A DNA stretch of 28,979 nt from a virus. Made by a program: the position numbers and the translations under genes. Within the stretch, counting starts at the first letter, position 1, and every line of letters starts with the position of its first letter. Below are positions 1-7,080 of the stretch, piece after piece. The stretch is taken from IMG/VR virus record IMGVR_UViG_3300045135_000367, positions 1-28,979 of that record. One strand, given 5' to 3'. Under the pieces are notes generated by a model. That model did not search any database, was not told where the DNA came from, and was given only the letters and a program-made list of their open reading frames with translations.

Positions 1-66
1 AACGCAACCCTGAGTGCCTATTCTAAAAAATTGGGACTGTCTTTACGGCGCAGTCATTCCGTTTAA
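1..66 (+). CDS. possible 3' end of a plus-strand gene cut by the window edge
   Basis: Frame 1 is open from the first base and stops with TAA at 64-66, giving a 21-residue tail ending in SLRRSHSV. It would converge on the minus-strand gene that stops at 122. It is too short to identify and an open frame of this length occurs by chance, so this is only a possibility. Confidence 0.25.
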   Translation, partial: NATLSAYSKKLGLSLRRSHSV

Positions 67-121
67 GTATACTCCAATGTCCAATTTTGGCGATTTTGTG
101 TACACATAGACACCCTCATGT

Positions 122-628
122 CTAAAAGAAGTCCCCATCATCTGGGAAGTACGCCTGCGTTTCTTGGGCGCAACTGTCTCTAATTTTAGGGTAGGCATAT
201 GTAAATCCTGTCAGCGTGTAAGACTCAATGATCGAATACTTTTTGTTGTCATTGTTCCTAAACGCTAAACGGAGCGTGTCTCCCCGCTTCATGTCATCTA
301 CTAAAGTTGCGCCGTCCTCAATGCCCAGCGCAGGTGTATCGTTGTCTTCAAATAGCGTGCCGTAAGTATCTAAGATCTCACCTCGATCTACTCTCAGCTT
401 AACCTTCAGGCTTTGTCCGACATCCGCTGCCTTATAGGTATTAAGATCATAAGCAAACAATATCGGTTCACCAGAACATTTCCCGACCACAAGAAACTTA
501 TTGTATGACGCCTTTTCTACAACGACTGCAACCCCTGCGTCGTTAATCACCCATCTGTTTTTGTTAGGCGTCTCAGCAGTTGCTTCTATTGAGAAAAGCA
601 ACACAAACGGTAGTAATAACTTCTTCAT
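122..628 (-). CDS. secreted or periplasmic protein of unknown function
   Basis: This 168-residue protein opens with a textbook signal peptide: MKK, a hydrophobic run LLLPFVLLFSI, and an Ala-x-Ala type cleavage site (EATA before ETP, near residue 18). I start it at 628 because the Sec signal then begins at residue 1 and GAGGGAGC lies upstream. An in-frame ATG at 652 also has a GGAG, but it would put eight charged residues ahead of the signal. Two cysteines lie in the mature part (in KCSGE and DSCAQ), so an export-dependent disulfide is possible. It is the last gene of the left block. I do not recognise the family. A role at the host envelope, such as exclusion or lysis control, is inference only. 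Confidence 0.8.
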   Translation of the reverse strand: MKKLLLPFVLLFSIEATAETPNKNRWVINDAGVAVVVEKASYNKFLVVGKCSGEPILFAYDLNTYKAADVGQSLKVKLRVDRGEILDTYGTLFEDNDTPALGIEDGATLVDDMKRGDTLRLAFRNNDNKKYSIIESYTLTGFTYAYPKIRDSCAQETQAYFPDDGDFF

Positions 629-641
629 AGTAAAGCTCCCT

Positions 642-893
642 CTATCTTTCATTTTCAGACTCCTTAGTCGGCAGACTAAGATTTATTTGTAAACAAGCCT
701 TGGCCAACTCTTCGTTTAAAAATTCCACAATTCCGTGTTTGTTGCTGTCAACGTGGGCATGAGACAAATCTATCTTGACCCCATCATTCTCCCGGAACTG
801 GTATCGGATATATTCTTGTCGGGCTTCCTTGGTCGCCCAGTAACGCACCTTGCGCACAGGCTCGGACGGATTAAACGTCTTATAGATGTACAC
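642..893 (-). CDS. small hypothetical phage protein
   Basis: This 83-residue protein begins MYIYKTFNPSEPVRKVRYWATKEAR in translation, but its start codon is GTG (891-893). The start is supported by GGAGAACGA just upstream, the same leader seen before many genes of this block. The GGAG overlaps the TAG stop of the upstream nuclease gene (TAGGAG at 902-907). The protein is charged and rich in Tyr and Arg near the N terminus, with no membrane segment or signal. No family is recognised. It sits between the VRR-NUC gene and the secreted-protein gene and is probably translated from the same message. Confidence 0.75.
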   Translation of the reverse strand: MYIYKTFNPSEPVRKVRYWATKEARQEYIRYQFRENDGVKIDLSHAHVDSNKHGIVEFLNEELAKACLQINLSLPTKESENER

Positions 894-904
894 TTCTCGT
901 TCTC

Positions 905-1192
905 CTAATACCCAAACAACTTAGGTATATCTTTTATATTGTCTTCATTGATGACTACAGCTATGCCACCGTTATGTTTTATAGCATCTAAGTTTCTTTC
1001 TTGCAAGGCTGTGGGTTTATTTTTACCTGCCTTACATTCAATGCCAAAGAAACGGCCTTCGAAGCACCCAACAATGTCAGGTACTCCGCTTGCTCCATAG
1101 CCTCCTGTTACTGGATAGAAGTAATAGGCTCCTATATTTTTCAATTGTTCCACGACTTTCTTTTTCACCTTGGCTTCAGGTGTCATTGCCAT
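905..1192 (-). CDS. VRR-NUC domain nuclease
   Basis: This 95-residue protein is essentially one VRR-NUC domain, a minimal PD-(D/E)XK nuclease fold. The motif GVPDIVG (D39) is followed by FFGIECKAG with E52 and K54, then TALQ with Q64, which are the expected metal-binding and catalytic positions. The family includes Holliday-junction-type resolvases and phage stand-alone copies that cut branched or flapped DNA. Here it probably resolves replication or recombination intermediates, an inference from family membership. The start at 1192 has GAGGT seven bases upstream. A second Met at residue 3 is possible. The domain is complete, with no missing catalytic residue. Confidence 0.92.
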   Translation of the reverse strand: MAMTPEAKVKKKVVEQLKNIGAYYFYPVTGGYGASGVPDIVGCFEGRFFGIECKAGKNKPTALQERNLDAIKHNGGIAVVINEDNIKDIPKLFGY

Positions 1193-1202
1193 TGTTAGTA
1201 CC

Positions 1203-2087
1203 TCATTGCTCTAATACATAGTAAGTTGACTCATCGACACGCATACCTAACCCGTCAACAAACTCTCCGTCCTGTAGCATGAACAGAGTAGCAACTGTAT
1301 TCTGGATATATTCGGGTATTTGGTCGTCAGTCGTTCTCGTTACAACGTTGTGTTGTTCTGGGTTATCGCGTCTGTGATCCGTTACTTGAACCCCCGATAC
1401 CATAACAACTCTGTTATCACTGATCAATCGAATATAAACGTACGTGTCCTTAGAAGAACGCTTAGCCGATTCTTGGTTGTCATAAGTTGTTATCAGGTTA
1501 GTAAACAACTCGCCTATATTCGGATTGACAAACTCATACGTAGCAACCATGTGCTTGAACTCATGTATAAACTCGCCTTGGTCGGGTAGGTTGTTTGTCG
1601 CGTCGTACTTAGATCGCCACGTGCTTTTGAACCCATCCGATAGGTTAGTTGCTATCTTCTGGAACTCTTGATCCGCTATACGGACAACGTTGCCCACCGC
1701 TCGATTCAGTTTTTTCACATCCAGTGTGGCATCGTCTATAGAAGACTGACGCTTTAAGTACCTAGCCGCATTGCGTACCGCCACATCTATGTGCGTAGAA
1801 CTCTTGGTATTGATTGAACTGATAGAGCTACGCTGGTTGTGTATGTGAGGCGAAGTCACCTCGTAACGCCATCTACCATCCTTATGCACAGACTTGCTTA
1901 TGGCTCCCATAGCGTATCTATCGTCGGGGTAGTACACACATAAGTACTTGGGGTCACCTACGAGTTGCCCTAACTTAGCTCCACGTAACTTGTCTGCTAC
2001 AGCCGAGGCAAACTCATAGTCTATCCAGTGTTCCAAAGATGCTATCTCTACTAAGTCTCTTACTAAAACAGGTTTGTACTGTCTCAT
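1203..2087 (-). CDS. unknown 294-residue phage protein
   Basis: I start this gene at 2087 (MRQYKPVLVRD) because AAGGAG followed by CGAC sits directly upstream. The longer open frame from 2117 would overlap the preceding gene. No known domain is evident. Visible features are an aromatic stretch CVYYPDDRYAMG near residues 60-70, a segment with His and Ser (SPHIHNQRSS), a helical middle with Lys/Arg, and a beta-rich end (TYVYIRLISDNRVVMVSGV). No signal or membrane segment is seen. It is the second gene after the VWA gene and shares the leader type of that operon, so it may work with the MoxR-VWA module, but the sequence does not prove this. Confidence 0.8.
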   Translation of the reverse strand: MRQYKPVLVRDLVEIASLEHWIDYEFASAVADKLRGAKLGQLVGDPKYLCVYYPDDRYAMGAISKSVHKDGRWRYEVTSPHIHNQRSSISSINTKSSTHIDVAVRNAARYLKRQSSIDDATLDVKKLNRAVGNVVRIADQEFQKIATNLSDGFKSTWRSKYDATNNLPDQGEFIHEFKHMVATYEFVNPNIGELFTNLITTYDNQESAKRSSKDTYVYIRLISDNRVVMVSGVQVTDHRRDNPEQHNVVTRTTDDQIPEYIQNTVATLFMLQDGEFVDGLGMRVDESTYYVLEQ

Positions 2088-2097
2088 GTCGCTCTCC

Positions 2098-2499
2098 TTA
2101 TAGATTAAATTCTGCAACTCGGTGTACGGGTAGTGCGTACTCCATCTCGTATTCGTAGTGATCCCCGTAGTTTTCCACTTCTATATCATTGTACTGCTCA
2201 CCTATACGCACAAACCGTGCGGCATATACGTCCTCAGATCGCTCTTGGTTAAAGGTATCCACAAGATCACACAACCCCATGATCGCGTCCACATCGTCGT
2301 ATAATTCGTACCACTTAACGTCATCTGCCTCGTATGTCAGTACTCTCCCCTCGCCTAGTTCGTAGCGTTCCCAACCTAACTCATCGAACCCCCCCGCTTT
2401 CTGCACCTTGGGTAGCATTGCGTACACTGCAAGCAGGTCGTCCATCGCTTCCTTAGAACTTGCTATTACCACGATCTTTACGTCACTTCTGTATCCCAT
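2098..2499 (-). CDS. hypothetical acidic phage protein (MGYRSDV-type)
   Basis: This is a 133-residue acidic protein starting MGYRSDVKIVVIAS. Short proteins opening with MGYRSDV or MGYRSEV are common in phages and have no assigned function (from memory). The body has many Asp, Glu and Tyr residues (YELYDDVDAIMG, NYGDHYEYEMEY) and looks like one small alpha/beta domain. The start at 2499 has the block's standard leader, AGGAGAACGAC. The TAA stop at 2098-2100 touches the ribosome binding site of the next gene, so the two are probably translated together. It follows the VWA gene with a 26-bp gap. Confidence 0.8.
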   Translation of the reverse strand: MGYRSDVKIVVIASSKEAMDDLLAVYAMLPKVQKAGGFDELGWERYELGEGRVLTYEADDVKWYELYDDVDAIMGLCDLVDTFNQERSEDVYAARFVRIGEQYNDIEVENYGDHYEYEMEYALPVHRVAEFNL

Positions 2500-2525
2500 G
2501 TCGTTCTCCTTTGTTAGTCCACGGA

Positions 2526-3713
2526 CTAAGATGTTATATCTTTCACGTTCACATACTTACCAACGTCTGGCTTGGCGCGGTCGTTGTTGAGCAGACACCA
2601 CAAGATAGGCGCTGGCCACTGACCCCAACCATCGAACAACCAACCGTCAGTAAAACATATTACTGCTTGGGGCTTGATGTTGTGCTCCTGCATGTACTTG
2701 GGTACACAGTGCACTGACGTGCCACCACCACCTGCGGGCTTGGTCGATGTAACTAACTGATCGAGACCCTGTGCACTGTATCTCTCGTCTCGGCATACTT
2801 GTGTATCCCAGTACAACACACGCACAACGTCGGGGCGTACCGTGTCACATATCTTCTTGACCTCTGTCAGAAACACAGTAAGCTCACGCTGTCCGATAGA
2901 CCCCGACGTATCAATGGCAAGTACTAGCTCGTCAACCTTCTCACTGATACCACTGGGCATGTACACACCCGATGACATGAAACGTCTGTTCGGTCTAGCC
3001 CACGTAGAGTAGTCGTTACCAGAACATGTTGAGGATATGAAGTCACGTAGCACCTCACGCCAGTCAACCTGTGGCTGTAACAAGTCTTGGATATCACGGC
3101 TAACACTCTCACCCATCTTACCTGCCGCCATCGCACCCTGTCGTATCGCCTCGTCTAGGTCACGCTCAAGCTCTTGCTTATCTGTATCGGATAACTCTTG
3201 TGCACCCTCCCAGTCATGCTCGTCTAGCCCCCCGCCATCACCGCCATCACCACCGTCGTCATCGTCTTGCTGATCTGGTAGTAACTTGTATACAGCGGCA
3301 CTGTCCATGTCACGGAACTGCGGATCAATGAGCGCACCCTTGATAACTACCGCAAAGCCATCAGTGTTGTCGTCGGCAATCTTCTGGTTGATAACGTAGT
3401 CACACGCCATGTTCGCACGCTTGGCATTGTCCTCGTATAGATGTTTCCACGTAGTAAGGTGGCGGTATAGCTTGTGGTACGTCTCATGTAATACCAAGAA
3501 GCGTAGCTCCGCATCGGTCAGACCATCGACAAACGCACGTCCGTAATACTCGTCACGCCCATTGGTGTACGCAGTCGGCACGTCGTCTTTGATAGCACGC
3601 TCACCGATCATCATCACACCTGCGAGCGCCACGTACTTGGGGTTCTGCATAATGGCAATGACCGCCTTGGATAGGCGTTGCTCCGCAGTAAGTTGTTTAG
3701 CTGTCGCAAACAT
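2526..3713 (-). CDS. VWA/metallopeptidase-like protein (DUF2201 type), partner of the MoxR AAA+ ATPase
   Basis: This 395-residue protein has two parts. The N-terminal region carries LHETYHKLYRH, an intact HExxH zinc motif (H76, E77, H80), followed by MACDYVINQ with D105, as in the putative metallopeptidase domain DUF2201_N. A low-complexity Asp/Gly linker runs from about 150 to 165. The C-terminal part is a von Willebrand A-like domain with a full MIDAS: DTSGS (D268, S270, S272), GGTS (T332) and FTDG (D356). Such proteins pair with MoxR-family ATPases, as in RavA-ViaA or CobS-CobT, and the ATPase is two genes upstream. The start at 3713 has GGAGAACGACA before ATG. Whether the HExxH site cuts peptides is unknown. 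Confidence 0.9.
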   Translation of the reverse strand: MFATAKQLTAEQRLSKAVIAIMQNPKYVALAGVMMIGERAIKDDVPTAYTNGRDEYYGRAFVDGLTDAELRFLVLHETYHKLYRHLTTWKHLYEDNAKRANMACDYVINQKIADDNTDGFAVVIKGALIDPQFRDMDSAAVYKLLPDQQDDDDGGDGGDGGGLDEHDWEGAQELSDTDKQELERDLDEAIRQGAMAAGKMGESVSRDIQDLLQPQVDWREVLRDFISSTCSGNDYSTWARPNRRFMSSGVYMPSGISEKVDELVLAIDTSGSIGQRELTVFLTEVKKICDTVRPDVVRVLYWDTQVCRDERYSAQGLDQLVTSTKPAGGGGTSVHCVPKYMQEHNIKPQAVICFTDGWLFDGWGQWPAPILWCLLNNDRAKPDVGKYVNVKDITS

Positions 3714-3951
3714 TGTCGTTCTCCTCTATGAATTCAAAAGCACCGTTCACACACCAAAGGGATTCGGTACCGTCAGGTTGTAGGCTCGCTGTCAGTGGTC
3801 GTACGTGTCGGCATGATGCTGTGTCAAACGGTTTATCATGGACATCATCCGCATAGTACTCGCACTCGACACACGAACCTTGGTTACTGCGCACCACACG
3901 ACCAAGCTGATCTATGTGGTGCAGTATGTATGGATACCCATCGTTAGGCAT
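3697..3951 (-). CDS. small Cys-containing hypothetical protein in the MoxR-VWA operon
   Basis: This is an 84-residue protein with cysteines in a CVEC pair, a CRH and two later single Cys (CVNG, VCDS). A small metal-binding fold is possible, but the spacing is not a clear zinc ribbon. AAGGAG precedes the ATG at 3951 and overlaps the end of the ATPase gene. Its own 3' end overlaps the start of the VWA gene by 17 bases, which argues for a real, translationally coupled gene. It is placed exactly between ATPase and VWA partner, so it may be an adaptor or accessory of that pair. No family is recognised. Confidence 0.7.
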   Translation of the reverse strand: MPNDGYPYILHHIDQLGRVVRSNQGSCVECEYYADDVHDKPFDTASCRHVRPLTASLQPDGTESLWCVNGAFEFIEENDNVCDS

Positions 3952-3960
3952 GGATGCTCC

Positions 3961-5052
3961 TTACACCTTGTCAGCAGTAAACATATAGTTGTTGTCACGT
4001 GCCCACTCGGTGAACTTCTTGTTAGTCATCACGATGTCACGCTTGCTGTACTTGGGTGCACGTACACCGTTAGCAAACAGACCTTGTGCTTCCTTGTCGA
4101 GTCGGTTGAGGTATGTCATGCACGAGTCAACCCAGTCACGCTCAAGTACAGATAACAACTTATACACAACCATACACACTGCACTGGCAGACGTAGGCAA
4201 TGTCGCACTTGTCGGGTCTTGCTTGATAGACTCAAGGCTTGGTAGCTGATTCGCTAGCTTGACAAACGCCATCAGATCAAGCGCACCGCGATCACCGATA
4301 GTACCCATCAGTAAACTTGTTAGAGTCTGGTCATCGAACGATGACTGCTCGTGCAACCAGTCGCTTGCCGCTTCCAAAGACCGAGGTGTCACAAACGCCG
4401 CCCGTGGTACTTGTGGGTGGAATATGTATGGGTTCTCGTCTGGGTCGCGCACGTCCTCGAATGACTGCATCACTTGTGGATTCTCACGTACCCAACCAAG
4501 CACTGTCGGGTGTACACTGTTGTTGATCCCCCAGTCGATCCACTCATCAGCCGTAGGCTTGCGTGACGTAACCACTGTGATTCTGTTGCGAGCATGCGCA
4601 GGTAACAGGTCGCCCACACCCTCAGCCCCGAGGTTAGTTGTAGCAAACACAATACTGTCAGGGTGCAGGGTGTAGCTCCCGATCTTGCGCTCTAACATCA
4701 GACGTAGCAGGGCGTTCTTCACCGCAGGGTTAGCCTTACCGTACTCGTCAACCATCAGTATCACAGGCACGTCGTGGTGTGCACCTAGCTCCTCGTTAGT
4801 CAGGTATGTCACGTAACCTGTACCGTCATCGAGCTTGGCAAGGTTAGGCACAGTAATGTCACCCAAGTCCTTAGTGGTACAGTCGAGGTAGCATGGTATG
4901 TGACTCGGCAACTCTTGGGCTAAGCTGTTGAGCATACTACTCTTGCCTGTACCCATGTGCCCTTGGACAAGTATTGTCCGCTTGTGACCACCAACAAGTA
5001 TGGCGTTAGTGATCTGGTCTAAACCTAGTGCGTACATTTGTTGTGCGTTCAT
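3961..5052 (-). CDS. MoxR/CobS-type AAA+ ATPase
   Basis: This 363-residue protein has a complete AAA+ core: Walker A GHMGTGKS (31-38), Walker B VILMVDE (D102, E103), sensor-1 ATTN (N140) and candidate arginine fingers in PAHARNRI (R155, R157). The short N terminus and the order of motifs fit the MoxR/CobS clade, whose hexamers remodel protein partners and are usually paired with VWA proteins. A small Cys protein and the VWA/HExxH protein follow at once, and a DUF3150-like gene precedes it. It is named cobS-like in some phages, but nothing here points to cobalamin synthesis. The start at 5052 has GGAGAACGACA. A 17-bp palindrome lies 30 bases upstream. Confidence 0.92.
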   Translation of the reverse strand: MNAQQMYALGLDQITNAILVGGHKRTILVQGHMGTGKSSMLNSLAQELPSHIPCYLDCTTKDLGDITVPNLAKLDDGTGYVTYLTNEELGAHHDVPVILMVDEYGKANPAVKNALLRLMLERKIGSYTLHPDSIVFATTNLGAEGVGDLLPAHARNRITVVTSRKPTADEWIDWGINNSVHPTVLGWVRENPQVMQSFEDVRDPDENPYIFHPQVPRAAFVTPRSLEAASDWLHEQSSFDDQTLTSLLMGTIGDRGALDLMAFVKLANQLPSLESIKQDPTSATLPTSASAVCMVVYKLLSVLERDWVDSCMTYLNRLDKEAQGLFANGVRAPKYSKRDIVMTNKKFTEWARDNNYMFTADKV

Positions 5053-5081
5053 TGTCGTTCTCCGTTACATAAAGTTGTTTT

Positions 5082-5098
5082 TCTATACACTGTATAGA
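5082..5098. promoter_or_regulatory. palindromic site 1 (TCTATACA-C-TGTATAGA)
   Basis: This is a perfect 8-bp inverted repeat around one central base, in the 67-bp gap between the DUF3150-like and AAA+ genes. On the minus strand it is followed by AAACAAC and then GGAGAACGACA before the start codon at 5052. It may be an operator for a dimeric regulator or an RNA hairpin. Confidence 0.8.
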
Positions 5099-5119
5099 AG
5101 TGTATATACGTAGTTGTTG

Positions 5120-6040
5120 TTACATGTCCAAGGACGGTAGTTGTACAGACTTAAGTGCAGTTTGCACTGCGGTTCTAGTTTCGGCACGCAGACCTGCGTC
5201 TTCTTTGAGACCCTCGGTCGTCACACCACGGAACGCGTCTTCAAGTTGCACGCGCAGTGTTTCCATCTGGCTGTCGTTTGTAATGTTGCACGTACGTAGC
5301 ATGTCGATCATATCCAACACCTTGTCAAACGTACTCTCGTGTAGCCGCTTGCGTGTCTCGCCCTCGTTCCAGTCGATTCGCTCACACAAAGTAGTCAGTG
5401 CGTCATAGGTGCGTTGCCATACATCACGCATACTTGTTTCTAGGAAACGGTTGTACGTATCTGCATAGTGGTTCTGCAACACCTGCTTCTGCTCGTTACC
5501 GATGTCAATACGGAAGTCACCGCTCTCAGGCAGTGGTATGTAGTTGATACGGAAGTCAAACCTACCACGCAAACTGTCTACCGTAGGATAGTCATCGGCA
5601 TTGAACAGGTCACCGAGTGCGATCTGAGCACGTGATATAGCCCATGTGTACTCACGCAAGAAGTCGTCAACCAGTCGGTCAAACTCGTTACGCAGTGCTG
5701 TGATCTGCTCGCTGTACTTGAAGTACTGTTGTGTTGGTAGCAAGCGCAGACCTGTATCTGACCACGGCATTGTCATGGCATAGTGAGACTGTCGCACCTG
5801 CGCTACAAACTTACCGATGGCGATCAGCTCTTGGCACTCTGCCAGTAACAACTTATTTACAGACGCGGCACCGCGCTTGGCATGGGCGTCACTTGCTACC
5901 TGATCACTGGCACGCTTGTCTTTCTTACGCCCCGCCCACTGGCTGATTGATAACTCGCACAGCATCGCGCTTGATGCGATAGACGGTGCACTCACTTGGC
6001 TTGCTTGGTTGTGCAGTTGTAATACGTTAGATGTTTCCAT
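5120..6040 (-). CDS. DUF3150-like protein, first gene of the MoxR-VWA operon
   Basis: I start this 306-residue protein at 6040 (METSNVLQLHNQ) because GGAGAACGAC lies directly upstream. The open frame extends to 6052, but that Met falls inside the leader. The protein is soluble and mostly helical, with an N-terminal WAGRKKDKRAS, a central MPWSDTGLRLLP followed by a helical TALRNEFDRLVDDFLREY, and a long helical C-terminal part. The LPW...RLLP-type centre and its place beside MoxR and VWA genes fit DUF3150, a family of unknown function seen in such clusters. That match is from memory and not searched. It is the promoter-proximal gene of the operon driven from 6182-6210. Confidence 0.75.
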   Translation of the reverse strand: METSNVLQLHNQASQVSAPSIASSAMLCELSISQWAGRKKDKRASDQVASDAHAKRGAASVNKLLLAECQELIAIGKFVAQVRQSHYAMTMPWSDTGLRLLPTQQYFKYSEQITALRNEFDRLVDDFLREYTWAISRAQIALGDLFNADDYPTVDSLRGRFDFRINYIPLPESGDFRIDIGNEQKQVLQNHYADTYNRFLETSMRDVWQRTYDALTTLCERIDWNEGETRKRLHESTFDKVLDMIDMLRTCNITNDSQMETLRVQLEDAFRGVTTEGLKEDAGLRAETRTAVQTALKSVQLPSLDM

Positions 6041-6066
6041 GTCGTTCTCCATTTATGAATGTTGTT

Positions 6067-6083
6067 TCTATACACTGTATAGA
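6067..6083. promoter_or_regulatory. palindromic site 2 (TCTATACA-C-TGTATAGA)
   Basis: This site is identical in sequence to the one at 5082. It lies in the leader of the DUF3150-MoxR-VWA operon, about 95 bases downstream of the predicted start of transcription and 27 bases upstream of the ATG at 6040. Confidence 0.8.
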
Positions 6084-6121
6084 TTTGGCTTGTCTCGTCA
6101 GTGCGCTGGGAGCCACCCACA

Positions 6122-6169
6122 CGCAGACCCCCCGAAGGGGGTTTCGACATTCGCAGTTGGAGTTCTGCG
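6122..6169 (-). promoter_or_regulatory. structured 5' leader with alternative pairings
   Basis: Read on the minus strand, CGCAGA (6164-6169) begins about six bases after the predicted transcription start. Its CGCAG can pair with CTGCG (6152-6156), and the full CGCAGA can pair with TCTGCG (6122-6127). The latter closes a stem that contains ACCCCC-UUCG-GGGGGU (about 6129-6144). The two pairings exclude each other. There is no U-tract, so a simple terminator is unlikely. A switchable leader for the MoxR operon is an inference. Confidence 0.45.
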
Positions 6170-6181
6170 ATTTGAATGAAC

Positions 6182-6210
6182 ATTATACCATACATGTTAC
6201 CATATGTCAA
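6182..6210 (-). promoter_or_regulatory. consensus sigma-70 promoter for the MoxR-VWA operon
   Basis: On the minus strand, TTGACA (6205-6210) is followed by a 17-base spacer and TATAAT (6182-6187), a perfect match to the bacterial consensus. Transcription would begin near 6175. The -10 box runs directly into GTTC, forming a copy of AATGTTC, the motif repeated in the intergenic region 7887-8294, so a regulator that binds that motif could act here. Confidence 0.85.
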
Positions 6211-6226
6211 GTGATACAAAGTTAAC

Positions 6227-6382
6227 TCACTTCTCGATACTTTCTGATACTTCTAACACGTTCTGTAGTTTAGTCAGTTTGTCCTGCACTGCCGCAAGGC
6301 TTACCGCTAAGTCGTCCGCCTCGTCCATAAGGCACGCTATGTCCATAGCTATGTCGTTTACTGCCTCTTTTATCTCATTCAT
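6227..6382 (-). CDS. 51-residue helical protein
   Basis: This short gene starts at 6382 with MNEIKEAVNDIAMDIACLMDEADD and ends SESIEK. GGAG lies seven bases before the ATG, and the start overlaps the stop of the upstream gene as ATGA, which indicates translational coupling. The residues repeat in a leucine/alanine heptad-like pattern (LAVSLAAVQDKLTKLQNVL), suggesting one amphipathic or coiled-coil helix. The promoter for the next operon begins 17 bases after its stop. No function is recognised. Confidence 0.7.
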   Translation of the reverse strand: MNEIKEAVNDIAMDIACLMDEADDLAVSLAAVQDKLTKLQNVLEVSESIEK

Positions 6383-6579
6383 AACGCACTCCAGCACCCA
6401 GTCCATTCTCGATAGTGTCTCTGGCGGTCAAGTTTCAGTGGCACCTCGACTGCCTTGCCGTTACCTATCACCGTACGTGTGACGTAGATCTTGCCCCGCT
6501 CCAGTGGTATTGATAGTGTTTGTCGGTCAGTAGCGCGGATCTTCTCCGCGCCGTGTACCTTTGCTATATAGAAGTTCAT
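6379..6579 (-). CDS. 66-residue hypothetical protein
   Basis: I start this gene at 6579 (MNFYIAKVHGAEKIRATDRQ), where GGAGG lies eight bases upstream. The frame is open further, but that extension covers the end of the zinc-ribbon gene. The start overlaps the upstream stop as TAATG, and its own stop overlaps the next start as ATGA, so three small genes form a tightly coupled chain. The protein is basic and beta-rich (LERGKIYVTRTVIGNGKAVEV) with no known motif. Confidence 0.7.
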   Translation of the reverse strand: MNFYIAKVHGAEKIRATDRQTLSIPLERGKIYVTRTVIGNGKAVEVPLKLDRQRHYREWTGCWSAL

Positions 6580-6743
6580 TACACGTCCTCCATAATCGGT
6601 TCTTCTTCTGAGTCGCACTTCTCGCAATAGGCTTCATCGTCTGCTTCTACAGCCTTGAAGTTCTGAGACCTAAAATCCCACGCAACATACCCTCGCCAGA
6701 TCAAGTCCTCGTTGCCACACTCTCTGCATGTATATTTTTTCAT
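6579..6743 (-). CDS. 54-residue zinc-ribbon protein
   Basis: This small gene starts at 6743 with MKKYTCRECGNEDLIWRGY. It has two CxxC knuckles, C6-x2-C9 and C40-x2-C43, the pattern of a one-domain zinc ribbon. The C-terminal tail is very acidic (DSEEEPIMEDV). GGAGGT lies five bases before the ATG. It begins one base after the stop of the previous gene and overlaps the next as TAATG. Such small ribbon proteins may bind nucleic acid or host polymerase, but the target cannot be told from sequence. Confidence 0.75.
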   Translation of the reverse strand: MKKYTCRECGNEDLIWRGYVAWDFRSQNFKAVEADDEAYCEKCDSEEEPIMEDV

Positions 6744-6744
6744 G

Positions 6745-7080
6745 CTATACCTCCATACCTGCCGCTACACCACCAATGCCGTAGTACATCAGGCACACCA
6801 TGTCTTTACATGTCATAGGCATAGTCTCGCAGTGTGGGTGCAGTTGGCTCCGATGTTTTGACGTAGTGGGGCTGTACTTGTCCACGTTCTCATACCACAC
6901 GCCATCGTCCCATACAAACAGTGGCCAGTGGTTGCCGTAACTTGTTACTACGTACCTACGCAAGTGGGCTTCGGATCCTTTGTATATGTCCCTGCGCCAT
7001 ACACCCTCGGTGTTGCTCCCACTAAAAGGTTTCCGTTCCTGCACATACCGACGTGCGTCTCTGTTTGCTACTCTATCCAT
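6745..7080 (-). CDS. hypothetical phage protein with conserved aromatic core
   Basis: This 111-residue protein has a distinctive centre, RRYVVTSYGNHWPLFVWDDG, followed by KYSPTTSKHRSQLHPH. I recall this pattern (YxxHWPLFVWD then TTSKHRSQxHP) from many phage proteins of unknown function. The spaced His, Cys and Asp residues (HPHCETMPMTC) could bind a metal, but no known active site is clear. The start at 7080 has the standard GGAGAACGAC leader, with a palindrome 22 bases upstream. It heads the chain of small genes down to 6227. Confidence 0.8.
   Translation of the reverse strand: MDRVANRDARRYVQERKPFSGSNTEGVWRRDIYKGSEAHLRRYVVTSYGNHWPLFVWDDGVWYENVDKYSPTTSKHRSQLHPHCETMPMTCKDMVCLMYYGIGGVAAGMEV

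Noticed and set aside
35-55. Hairpin GACTG...CAGTC followed by T run on the minus strand as terminator of the left block
   Set aside because: The stem is only five pairs with an eleven-base loop, weaker than the three clear terminators of this window.
3961-5052. Calling the AAA+ gene cobS for a cobalamin pathway role
   Set aside because: No cobalamin synthesis gene is present. The motifs support only the MoxR/CobS ATPase clade.
5082-5098. The TCTATACA palindrome as an SOS (LexA) box
   Set aside because: It lacks the CTG-N10-CAG core of enterobacterial LexA sites and occurs in leaders as well as far from genes.
6204-6482. Plus-strand open frame opposite the small minus-strand genes
   Set aside because: It is Ser/Ala-rich as expected for the complement of the minus genes and has no ribosome site.
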